Position numbers and translations under genes: made by a program | Shown: positions 34,947-42,166 of the stretch, piece by piece | Position numbering within the stretch: the first letter of the stretch is position 1 | Layout: every line of letters begins with the position of its first letter | From: Verrucomicrobiales bacterium | GTDB taxonomy: Bacteria; Verrucomicrobiota; Verrucomicrobiia; Verrucomicrobiales; V1-33 | DNA: 64,000 bases | Direction: 5' to 3' | Assembly: GCA_028293125.1 (NCBI GenBank) | Contig: JAQGPJ010000010.1 | Location: forward strand, 88,954-152,953 | Notes under the pieces: generated by a model | Seen by the model: the letters and a program-made list of their open reading frames with translations, nothing else | The model's database searches: none | What the model was told of the DNA's origin: nothing

Positions 34947-37163
34947 ATGTCACTTCCTGATCCCATGCCTCTGAGATCCATTCTGCCCCGCTGGTTTTTC
35001 CCCGGCCTGCGGCGGTGGGTGGCCGGGACTCCCTTTTTTGTGCGCTGGCCGCTGTGGCTGATGGGATGGGGCATTCTGCTGGGCGGGCTGGCTCTGGCGG
35101 GACTGGATATCGTTTACAGCTCCCTTGCGCGGAAGTATGACCTTGAGCAGCTGGGAAAGATGCCGGCCCGCAGTGAAATTTACGACGCCCGCGGACAGGT
35201 GCTGGGGCGGCTGCACGGGGAGAACCGCACCCTTGTTCCGCTGTCCGCCGTCTCACCCTTTTTTCTGAAGGCGCTGCTGGCTCGGGAGGACAACCGCTTT
35301 TACGAGCACGGCGGGGTGGATTACCAAGGGGTGCTGCGGGCCATGGTGCGCATGGCCAAAGACCCGAACGTCAGGCAGGGAGCCAGCACCATCACCATGC
35401 AGCTGGCCCGCAACAGCTTCAATCTGACACGGGAGAAGTCCATCAGCCGCAAGATCATGGAGATCGCCATCACACGGCGCATCGAGGCCCACCGCACCAA
35501 GGACCAGATCCTGGAGCTGTATGTGAACCGGATTTTTTTCGGCACCGGCATCTTCGGCGTGGAGCGGGCCGCTCAGGGGTACTTTGGCAAAGCCGCCAAG
35601 GATCTGACTCCTGATGAGGGAGCCATGCTGGCGGCGATCATCCGCGGTCCCAATAAGTTTTCACCCTTCCGTCATTATGATATTGCGATAAGCGGCCGCG
35701 ATATGGTGCTGGACCGCATGGTGACCGTGGGCAGCCTGTCGCCGGATGAGGCTGAAAGAATCAAAAAGGTTAAAACCAAAGTCATGCCGGAGCCGCCGCC
35801 GGCGCTGGACACCTGGGCCATCAATGCGGTGCGGCGGAATCTGGACAAGCTGTTGGGGGAGGAGGAAATCGACGACGGCGGCCTGAAAATCTACACCACG
35901 CTGGAGCCCACGCTTCAGGCCGCCGCCGAGCAGGCTTTGGAGAAGCAGCTTTCGTCTGTTGAAAGGGTCAAAGGCTACCAGCATCAGACGCCTGCCATTT
36001 ATCAAAAATTGGTGGACCGCGGCCTGGCGGTGGAGCCGGAGTATCTTCAGGGAGCGGTCATGCTTCTGGAGAACACCACCGGGGCCATCCGCGCGGTGGT
36101 GGGCGGGCGGAATATCGGGCACAGCGGCTACAACCGCGCCTTTCTGTCCAAACGCACCGTGGGCTCCACTTTCAAACCGCTGGTTTACGCGGCCGCGGTT
36201 GAGCATGCGGGACTGCTGCCCGACCAGCTGATCAGCGACGCGGAGCTGAAACCGGGGGAAATCCGCTCCGCCGACGGTGGAGATTTCAGTCCGGCAAATT
36301 CCGACAACACTTTCACCGGCCTGCAGCGGGCGTGGTGGGGGCTGGCCAAATCCCGGAACACCATGGCGGTGAGGATCGGTGAGATGGCGGGGGTGGACAC
36401 CGTGAAAACCCTGTCAGACACCGCCGGCCTGAAATTCATCGAGGGACGGTCGCCGCAGATTTACCTGGGCAATCTGGGAGCCACCTTGGAGAGTGTCACC
36501 AGCGCCTATTCCCTCTTCGGCAATGGCGGGCAGCGTTGCCGCCCTTTTCTGATCGACCGCATTGAGAACAGCGACGGCGAACTGGTGTACCGCAGCGGCA
36601 TCATCGCCTACGAGGTGGTGTCCCCGGGCACAGCGTGGCTGACCACCGTCATGATGCGCCGGGTAATGGAGCCCGGAGGGACGGCGGCGGCGGTAAGGGA
36701 GTCCGGATACAAAACCCAGGCCGCCGGTAAAACCGGCACCACGGATGACTATCATGACGCCTGGTTTGCAGGATTCACCAACCGTCTGACCTGCGGGGTG
36801 TGGGTGGGGCTGGATGATCCTGCGCGCATCATCCATCAGGGGTACGGCAGCCGGCTGGCTCTGCCGGTATGGGGATCCGTCATGCGCGCGGCGGAGAAAC
36901 TTGGCTACAAACCTGCTCCGGAGTGGCCGCGTCCGCCCGGCATGCGCCGTGTCAGTGTATGCACATTGTCAGGTTCGCAGGCCGGTGCGGGATGCGGCCG
37001 GTATGCCGCGGACATGGAGCTGCCGGCCTCCCACATCCCCCGGCAAGCCTGCGCCATGCATTCCGAAAATGAGCGGGGCGTTGAGCCTGAACGCCCTGCC
37101 GAACCGCCGCCGCAGCCCCCGCGGCCAGGGTTTCTACGGCGTCTGGGAGGCCTGTTCCGGTGA
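34947..37163 (+). CDS. Bifunctional penicillin-binding protein 1A-type (glycosyltransferase/transpeptidase)
   Basis: The protein has 738 residues. One membrane helix at about residues 31-52 anchors it. The GT51 transglycosylase domain follows, with catalytic Glu114 in AREDNRFYEHGG and GASTITMQLARN next to it. The transpeptidase domain carries the SxxK motif with Ser407 (VGSTFKPL), SRNT near residue 471 and KTGTTDD beginning at Lys595. The C-terminus is a Pro-rich cytosol-unlike tail ending RRLGGLFR. All catalytic motifs are intact, so it should polymerise lipid II and cross-link the peptides in the periplasm. This supports the presence of peptidoglycan in the host. It stands alone, 138 bases after the CotH gene. 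Confidence 0.93.
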   Translation: MSLPDPMPLRSILPRWFFPGLRRWVAGTPFFVRWPLWLMGWGILLGGLALAGLDIVYSSLARKYDLEQLGKMPARSEIYDARGQVLGRLHGENRTLVPLSAVSPFFLKALLAREDNRFYEHGGVDYQGVLRAMVRMAKDPNVRQGASTITMQLARNSFNLTREKSISRKIMEIAITRRIEAHRTKDQILELYVNRIFFGTGIFGVERAAQGYFGKAAKDLTPDEGAMLAAIIRGPNKFSPFRHYDIAISGRDMVLDRMVTVGSLSPDEAERIKKVKTKVMPEPPPALDTWAINAVRRNLDKLLGEEEIDDGGLKIYTTLEPTLQAAAEQALEKQLSSVERVKGYQHQTPAIYQKLVDRGLAVEPEYLQGAVMLLENTTGAIRAVVGGRNIGHSGYNRAFLSKRTVGSTFKPLVYAAAVEHAGLLPDQLISDAELKPGEIRSADGGDFSPANSDNTFTGLQRAWWGLAKSRNTMAVRIGEMAGVDTVKTLSDTAGLKFIEGRSPQIYLGNLGATLESVTSAYSLFGNGGQRCRPFLIDRIENSDGELVYRSGIIAYEVVSPGTAWLTTVMMRRVMEPGGTAAAVRESGYKTQAAGKTGTTDDYHDAWFAGFTNRLTCGVWVGLDDPARIIHQGYGSRLALPVWGSVMRAAEKLGYKPAPEWPRPPGMRRVSVCTLSGSQAGAGCGRYAADMELPASHIPRQACAMHSENERGVEPERPAEPPPQPPRPGFLRRLGGLFR

Positions 37164-37179
37164 CTCCGTGCGGGTCTGA

Positions 37180-37238
37180 CCGCTAGTTATTAATTTTTTT
37201 GTAAGTGTGAAATTTGGAACTTGCACAGCGTCTAGCGG
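37180..37238. repeat. Inverted repeat between PBP1A gene and AP2/H1-like gene
   Basis: CCGCTAG at 37180-37186 is matched by CTAGCGG at 37232-37238. Inside the loop lies a T-rich run (37194-37200) and a smaller hairpin, TGTAAGT at 37200-37206 with ACTTGCA at 37220-37226 (one G-T pair). The element sits 138 bases before the next start codon in an AT-rich leader. It could be a terminator of the PBP1A gene, an operator, or a 5' leader structure for the DNA-binding protein. The sequence alone does not decide. Confidence 0.4.
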
Positions 37239-37375
37239 ACCTTACACTGACATATCGGGAGGGGTGGAGGATTCCCACGGACAGCGTTCATCGGGGAGAC
37301 ACCGCCCGGCCCGGCACCACCATACCACATCACCACCACCAAACCGGATACCAATCCAACCAACCGAACAACACC

Positions 37376-37765
37376 ATGTCCGTACCCGCATCCGTACCCA
37401 CCCCCAGGCCCATGTATGGCATCAGCCGCATTGACCAGCCTGAAAAGAAAAACCACGGATGGTATGTCCGTGTGACCTTCAAAGGCAAGACGGAGCAGAA
37501 GTTCTTCGCCGACAAGGCCCACGGCACCAAGCCCAAGGCCCTCAAAGCCGCGCAGGAGCACCGGGACCACCTTGTCACCCTTCTGCCGCCCGCCCGGCAG
37601 GAGGCCGCCGCCCGCAAGCGCGCGGTCTCCAAGAAGACCGTCAAGACTTCCGCCGCCGCTCCGGCACCCGCCCCCGAGCCGGTGAAAGAGGCCCCCGCCG
37701 CCAAAAAGACCGCCAAAAAAGCGGCCAAGAAGGTTGCCAAGAAGGCCGCTAAAAAAGCCAAATAA
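37376..37765 (+). CDS. AP2-like domain protein with lysine/alanine-rich histone H1-like tail
   Basis: The protein has 129 residues. The frame is open upstream to 37214, but ATG at 37376 begins the recognisable domain. Residues about 14-66 (YGISRIDQPEKKNHGWYVRV, FKGKT, KFFADKAHG, KALKAAQEHRDHL) match the bacterial AP2-like domain, a three-strand plus helix fold that binds DNA in plant factors and in some integrases. Residues about 70-129 are low-complexity: an Arg/Ala stretch, a Pro/Ala hinge, then repeated KKAAKK units as in histone H1 C-termini and bacterial H1-like proteins. The pI must be very high. A nucleoid-associated or DNA-compacting role is likely. The DNA repeat encoding KKAAKK is not identical from copy to copy, so it is not a recent slippage array. 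Hairpins flank the gene on both sides. Confidence 0.8.
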   Translation: MSVPASVPTPRPMYGISRIDQPEKKNHGWYVRVTFKGKTEQKFFADKAHGTKPKALKAAQEHRDHLVTLLPPARQEAAARKRAVSKKTVKTSAAAPAPAPEPVKEAPAAKKTAKKAAKKVAKKAAKKAK

Positions 37766-37773
37766 TCAAACCG

Positions 37774-37841
37774 CCGCATCAGGCCCCGTCCGATGCGGAA
37801 CGCCGGCCCGCCCCGCCATCTTCATACTAGGGTGGCGGGGC
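37774..37841 (+). terminator. Two tandem hairpins after the AP2/H1-like gene (candidate 3' end)
   Basis: The first stem is CCGCATC at 37774-37780 with GATGCGG at 37792-37798. The second is a perfect nine-base stem, GCCCCGCCA at 37810-37818 with TGGCGGGGC at 37833-37841. They begin nine bases after the stop codon and end 47 bases before the next start. There is no T-run after either stem, so a classic intrinsic terminator is not shown. They may protect an mRNA 3' end or act with Rho. Confidence 0.45.
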
Positions 37842-37888
37842 AGGACACGGCTTGACACTGACGGACGGTGTGCTGGCTTCCTGCCACC

Positions 37889-38587
37889 ATGCCTGACTCC
37901 CCCTCCATCCCGGCGGATCCATCAACGCCTTTTCTTTGTGCGGAGAAGCTATGCCGCACGTTCATGGTTGGGGGAAACAAAATCGAGGTCCTGCGCGGGG
38001 TGGATTTGAAGGTGGCGCATGGCGAGCGCGTGTTTCTCTGCGGTCCCTCGGGCGCGGGCAAAACCACGCTGCTGTACGTCCTGGGCGGGCTGGAGAAGCC
38101 GGACAGTGGGGAGGTGCGGCTGCGCGGGGAATCGGTTTACGGCGGCAGCGATTCCCGCCAGGCGGTGCTGCGCAACCGGGCTATCGGCTATGTTTTCCAG
38201 AACTATCTCCTCCTGCCGGAACTCACCGCGCTGGAGAATGTTCTCCTGCCGGCCATGATCGGCGGCCGGACGGCCAAAGCCCGCGCCCGGGACCTGCTGG
38301 GACAGGTGGGGCTCAGTGGGCGGCTGGACCATCTGCCCGCGCAGCTCAGTGGAGGTGAACAGCAGCGGGTGGCCATCGCCCGCGCCCTGATCAACGATCC
38401 GGAGGTGCTGTTCGCCGATGAGCCGACGGGAAATCTGGATTCCAAAACCGGTGGAGAGGTCATGAATTTGCTGCTTTCCGTGGTTGCCGAAGCGGGGAAA
38501 ACCCTCATGGTGGTCACCCACGACACGCGCCTCGCGGGGCGGGGGGACCGGATGCTGGTTCTGCGCGACGGGATGCTGGTGGACTAA
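37889..38587 (+). CDS. ABC transporter ATP-binding protein, LolD/MacB type
   Basis: The protein has 232 residues from ATG at 37889; a GTG at 37868 would add seven. Walker A is GPSGAGKTT near residue 54, the Q-loop is YVFQNYLLLPELTALENVLLP near residue 110, the signature is LSGGEQQRVAIARAL near residue 155 and Walker B is LFADEPTGNLDS near residue 178. The NYxLLPELTALENV loop and the GNLDS motif are typical of the LolD/FtsE/MacB group that works with FtsX-like permeases. LolD releases lipoproteins from the inner membrane with LolC/LolE. No FtsX-type permease gene is beside it, so the partner must be elsewhere and the exact role is open. The stop is 80 bases before ilvE. Confidence 0.82.
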   Translation: MPDSPSIPADPSTPFLCAEKLCRTFMVGGNKIEVLRGVDLKVAHGERVFLCGPSGAGKTTLLYVLGGLEKPDSGEVRLRGESVYGGSDSRQAVLRNRAIGYVFQNYLLLPELTALENVLLPAMIGGRTAKARARDLLGQVGLSGRLDHLPAQLSGGEQQRVAIARALINDPEVLFADEPTGNLDSKTGGEVMNLLLSVVAEAGKTLMVVTHDTRLAGRGDRMLVLRDGMLVD

Positions 38588-38667
38588 ATGGTTTGCCTGG
38601 CGGACCGCGCCGGACCCCGGCCGACCTTTTGCCGCCCCAGGTTTCAGAATGTCTCTCCCAGTCTCCC

Positions 38668-39534
38668 ATGAAGATCTACATCGACGGAACCCTGCACGAA
38701 GAATCAGACGCCCGCATTTCCGTCCTCGACCACGGCCTGCTGTACGGCGACGGCGTCTTCGAAGGCATCCGCTTTTACAATGGCCGGGTGTTCCGCCTGG
38801 AGGAGCATCTGGACCGGCTTTACAAATCAGCGCGCTCCATTCTGCTCCAAATCCCCATCACTCTGGAGGAGATGACCGCCGCCGTGCTGCAGACCTGCCG
38901 GGCGAATGGTCTGAATGACGGCTATATCCGGCTGGTGATCACCCGTGGCAAGGGAGCCATGGGTCTGAGCCCCTACTCCTGCCCCAAAGCCTCGGTGATT
39001 ATCATCGCCTGCGGCATCAAGCTGTACTCCGAGGAGGCCTACCGTGCCGGCCTGACCATGGCCACCTGCGCCACCCGCCGGCCCAGCCATGACATTCTCA
39101 GCCCACAGGTCAAGAGTCTGAACTACCTCAACAACATCATGGCCAAGGTGGAGGCTCTGCAGGCGGGTGCGGAGGAGGGCATTATGCTCAATGAGCGTGG
39201 GCTGGTGGCGGAATGCACGGGCGACAATGTGTTCATCGTGCGCCACGGTGCCATCGCCACCCCCCCCATCAGCTCCGGCGCGCTGGACGGCATCACCCGC
39301 GCGGTGGTTTTCGAGGTCGCAACGCAGTTGGGAATCACCATCCGTGAGGCCGAGATCAGCCGGCATGATATTTACACGGCGGATGAGTGCTTCCTCACCG
39401 GCACCGCCGCGGAGGTGATCGCGGCCACCAAACTGGATCAGCGCGTTATTGGCGACGGCCATCCTGGACCGGTGACGCAGCGGGTGATCAGCCGTTTCCG
39501 TGAGATCGCGTCCTCCACCGGCACGCCTTTCTGA
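38668..39534 (+). CDS. ilvE: Branched-chain amino-acid aminotransferase family (class IV)
   Basis: The protein has 288 residues. Class IV aminotransferase landmarks are clear: ISVLDHGLLYGDGVFEGIRF (residues about 19-38), the PLP lysine in SPQVKSLNYLNN near residue 152, EGIMLNERGLVAECTGDNVF near residue 170 and FLTGTAAEVIAATKLD near residue 245. The family transfers the amino group between branched-chain 2-oxoacids and glutamate; D-amino-acid aminotransferase and aminodeoxychorismate lyase share the fold. The E-x-x-x-x-N-x-F motif and the overall length fit IlvE best, but D-amino-acid transamination cannot be excluded from motifs alone. It starts a plus-strand run that continues through two membrane proteins, a GcvH-like protein and an aldolase. 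Confidence 0.85.
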   Translation: MKIYIDGTLHEESDARISVLDHGLLYGDGVFEGIRFYNGRVFRLEEHLDRLYKSARSILLQIPITLEEMTAAVLQTCRANGLNDGYIRLVITRGKGAMGLSPYSCPKASVIIIACGIKLYSEEAYRAGLTMATCATRRPSHDILSPQVKSLNYLNNIMAKVEALQAGAEEGIMLNERGLVAECTGDNVFIVRHGAIATPPISSGALDGITRAVVFEVATQLGITIREAEISRHDIYTADECFLTGTAAEVIAATKLDQRVIGDGHPGPVTQRVISRFREIASSTGTPF

Positions 39535-39555
39535 AATTTTCCCCTTCTCCACCTC

Positions 39556-40164
39556 ATGCAGGAACTCAGTAAAAGTCTGTACGACGCCCTCTACAGCAAC
39601 CTCTCTCTTCGGACGGCAGGCATTGCGGTGGGGCTGGCACTCATCGTGGTGCATATCCTGGCCCTGCTGCGTCAGGAGAAAATTCTGCCATGGTTGAGCC
39701 GGGTGCCCCGCTCGCAGAATGTGGGAACCGTGTTTCTGACCGTGGGTTTTCTCTGGGCCTGGATGGTGGCCACCTCAATGGATCTGGGGGAATTCCAGCA
39801 GATCCGCTGGTTGGCGCAAACTGCCCTGCCGGTGTTCTACGTGTCCATGCTGTTTGTGGCCAATGACTATCTGGGAGCGCGGGCGGTGGGGATTATACTG
39901 CTGCTGGCCGCCTGTCCGGTTCTGGACGCGGCTTTTCTCAAGCCGCCGGTCAGCCGGCTGCTGCTGAGCACTCTGGCTTACGGGTGGATTGTGGCCGGGC
40001 TCTTCTGGGTGGGGATGCCTTTCACCATGCGCAATCAGATTGCCTGGATACAGGCAAAGCCAGCGCGCTACCGGGCCCTCTGCATTGCCGGTGTCGTTTA
40101 TGGGATTCTGGTGCTGGTTTCAGCCGTTCTTTTTTACGGCGTGCAGGCTGTTTCCCCGGCTTGA
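39556..40164 (+). CDS. Conserved-looking integral membrane protein of unknown function
   Basis: The protein has 202 residues with about six hydrophobic segments (around 20-38, 57-75, 88-105, 108-126, 132-153 and 175-198). Short charged loops such as RQEKILPWLSRVPRSQN and RNQIAWIQAKPARYR separate them. I do not recognise a family or any catalytic motif. It begins 21 bases after ilvE, with a C/T-rich leader of 18 of 20 bases, and a second small membrane protein follows 39 bases downstream. The spacing suggests co-expression, but no shared function is evident. Confidence 0.75.
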   Translation: MQELSKSLYDALYSNLSLRTAGIAVGLALIVVHILALLRQEKILPWLSRVPRSQNVGTVFLTVGFLWAWMVATSMDLGEFQQIRWLAQTALPVFYVSMLFVANDYLGARAVGIILLLAACPVLDAAFLKPPVSRLLLSTLAYGWIVAGLFWVGMPFTMRNQIAWIQAKPARYRALCIAGVVYGILVLVSAVLFYGVQAVSPA

Positions 40165-40203
40165 CCCGCTGTATGGGTGACAGGAGGGTAGGTGACCGCC
40201 GCC

Positions 40204-40560
40204 ATGAATTTAAAACATTATTATCCCCACATCACCTTTTTTATCGTCTTCATGGCGGCGGCGGTGCCCATGCTGTACTACTACCAACGGAAAAATCCCT
40301 ATCCCCGGTTCCGTCCGGGGTTCGGGGAAATGAGCATGGTGAGTGTTTTTGCAGTGATGATCTGTGCTGGGCTGAGCGCGGGGCTTGGCACTCTTTTCCG
40401 TCCGGAAAATGACGGCTCCATGATGAACAAAAAAATGGATGAAGGTGCGGGAATGTTCAACAGAGGCGGTGGTCAGGACGGGGACCGGGACAAATCCAAG
40501 GATAAAAAGAAATCCGAGGACAGCGGCGATCTTTCCGGGGCCGGATTCAAGCGGGAATAA
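40204..40560 (+). CDS. Small membrane protein with charged C-terminal tail
   Basis: The protein has 118 residues from ATG at 40204; a GTG at 40192 would add four. Two hydrophobic helices lie at about residues 9-24 and 43-61. The last 50 residues are hydrophilic and rich in Asp, Lys and Gly (GGGQDGDRDKSKDKKKSED), so they are probably disordered. A purine run, AGGAGGG at 40180-40186, lies about 17 bases upstream of the ATG, farther than a normal Shine-Dalgarno spacing but nearer the GTG. No family is recognised. It sits between another membrane protein and a GcvH-like gene, 20 bases before the latter. Confidence 0.7.
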   Translation: MNLKHYYPHITFFIVFMAAAVPMLYYYQRKNPYPRFRPGFGEMSMVSVFAVMICAGLSAGLGTLFRPENDGSMMNKKMDEGAGMFNRGGGQDGDRDKSKDKKKSEDSGDLSGAGFKRE

Positions 40561-40580
40561 GCGAAGCTCCCCCATAACCG

Positions 40581-41060
40581 ATGCCAGTGCCCGACGCCCC
40601 CCGCGAATGGATTAAATTCCGCCACGCCCGTTTCACCGCGCGCTTCCCGTCGGATTTCCGTTACTCTCCCTCCCACTACTGGATGAGCCAGGTGCCGGAG
40701 GAGCCGGGACTGTGGCGTGTGGGTTTCACTAAATTCGCCACCCGCATGCTGGGTGAACTGGTTGATTTCACCTTCAGTATCCCTGAAGGCGGTAGTGTGG
40801 AGCCTGGCCGGATGATAGGCTGGGTGGAGGGATTCAAAGCCGCCAGCGATGTCTTCTGCGTGATGAACGGCCGGTTCGCTGGCAGCAACCCCGCCCTGCG
40901 GGCCGATGCCTGCATCGTGCGCTCCGACCCTTATCTCAATGGCTGGCTCTATGCGGTGCGGGGTGAGCCGGAGCCGGATCATCTGGACGCCGCCGGCTAC
41001 ATCGCGCTGCTGGACACCATCATCACCAAAATGGCGTCCGAGGAGCATGCTCCTGAATAA
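40581..41060 (+). CDS. GcvH-like lipoyl-domain protein
   Basis: The protein has 159 residues. The central part follows the glycine cleavage H-protein pattern: GFTKFATRMLGELVDFTFSI at residues 48-67, then PEGGSVEPGRMIGWVEGFKA, where Lys86 sits at the lipoylation position (E-x-x-KAASDV). A divergent N-terminal extension of about 30 residues, with FRHARFTARFPSDFRYSPSH, and a C-terminal helix complete it. Ordinary GcvH carries the aminomethyl group between GcvP, GcvT and Lpd. None of those genes is in the window, and the surrounding genes are membrane proteins and an aldolase. It may serve a distant glycine cleavage system, or act in lipoate relay or another lipoyl-dependent process, as some stand-alone GcvH-like proteins do. 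Confidence 0.75.
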   Translation: MPVPDAPREWIKFRHARFTARFPSDFRYSPSHYWMSQVPEEPGLWRVGFTKFATRMLGELVDFTFSIPEGGSVEPGRMIGWVEGFKAASDVFCVMNGRFAGSNPALRADACIVRSDPYLNGWLYAVRGEPEPDHLDAAGYIALLDTIITKMASEEHAPE

Positions 41061-41103
41061 ACCGTTCCGCTTTCGCGTATCTGCTGGTTCCCATTTCCTT
41101 CCT

Positions 41104-41934
41104 ATGAAAAGCCACCGCCTCAACCGTCTCTTTCACTCCCGTTCCGGCCGCTGTTTCGACGTCGCTGTCGATCATGGCTTCTTTAATCAGCCCGGCTTTC
41201 TGAACGGTATTGAGGATATGCGGGAAGTGGTGCGCGTGCTGGTGGAGGCCGCTCCCGACGCCATCCAGCTCACCGCCGGCATGGCGCGTCATCTTCAGGA
41301 CATTCCCGGCCGCCAAAAACCTTCCCTCGTGCTGCGCACGGATGTGGCCAACATTTACGGCAAGGCCCTGCCGGATACCCGTTTCAGCCTGATGCTGGAA
41401 GAGACCATGCTGCAGGCCGTGCGCCTTGATGCTGCCTGTGTGTGCGTGAACCTGTTCCAGATTCCCGGCGCGCCCGAAGTCCACGGCGAGTGCGTCAGAA
41501 ACATTCTCCGCCTAAAGCCCCAGGCAGATTATTATGGCATGCCCATGATGATCGAGCCCCTGGTCTTCCAGGAAAACAGCATCGCCGGCGGCTACATGGT
41601 CAACGGGGACGAGACCACCATCACCCACCTCGTGCGCCAAGCCGTGGAGCTGGGCGCCGACATCATCAAGGCCGACCCCACGGACGACGTGTCCCTCTAT
41701 CACCGCGTCATCACGGCGGCGTCCGGCATTCCGGTGCTGGTGCGCGGCGGCGGCCGCGTGAGCGATGAGGAAATCCTCAAGCGTACCCAGGGCCTGCTCG
41801 CCCAGGGTGCCTCCGGTATCGTGTATGGCCGCAATGTGATCCAGCACCCGAATCCCAAAGGCATCACCCGCGCCCTCATGGCCATGGTGCATGACAATGC
41901 TGACGTGCCCGAGGCCTTGGCGATGATTTCCTGA
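41104..41934 (+). CDS. Class I aldolase of the DeoC/LacD/FbaB (DhnA) superfamily
   Basis: The protein has 276 residues from ATG at 41104. The TIM-barrel pattern of the DhnA/LsrF group is clear: FDVAVDHGFFN near residue 20, MMIEPLVF near residue 155, the Schiff-base lysine in ELGADIIKADPTDD near residue 195, PVLVRGGG near residue 220 and GASGIVYGRNVIQHPNP near residue 245. The group contains archaeal-type class I fructose-bisphosphate aldolase, LsrF and ADTH synthase. The exact substrate is undecided. It follows the GcvH-like gene by 43 bases with a C/T-rich leader. An intergenic stretch of 232 bases with nothing recognisable follows before glcD. Confidence 0.82.
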   Translation: MKSHRLNRLFHSRSGRCFDVAVDHGFFNQPGFLNGIEDMREVVRVLVEAAPDAIQLTAGMARHLQDIPGRQKPSLVLRTDVANIYGKALPDTRFSLMLEETMLQAVRLDAACVCVNLFQIPGAPEVHGECVRNILRLKPQADYYGMPMMIEPLVFQENSIAGGYMVNGDETTITHLVRQAVELGADIIKADPTDDVSLYHRVITAASGIPVLVRGGGRVSDEEILKRTQGLLAQGASGIVYGRNVIQHPNPKGITRALMAMVHDNADVPEALAMIS

Positions 41935-42166
41935 CTCCTTAATCCGGATTGAAGACCTGAACCGTCGCGGGACAGGACAAGGATGAAACGCATGACATCA
42001 ATTTAAAGGGGGAGGGAAACGGACCAAGGCTGCAAAGGCCTGCATTCTTTTCCTTTTCCTCCTGCCTGGCCGTTGAATCCCTCCCGTCCGCAGCCGGTGC
42101 GCCGTGGTCTGGATTTCCGGATTCGGAGTTCAAAACACCTGATAAAGCAGCCAACGCGGAAAATCC

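Noticed and set aside
37214..37375. In-frame extension of the AP2/H1-like gene containing HHHH
   Set aside because: The extension has no conserved-looking sequence and includes the structured leader. ATG at 37376 starts right before the AP2-like domain.
37376..37765. AP2-like protein as part of a mobile element (AP2 domains occur in homing nucleases and integrases)
   Set aside because: There is no nuclease or recombinase domain in the chain and no repeats or target duplication around it; the tail is of the histone H1 type.
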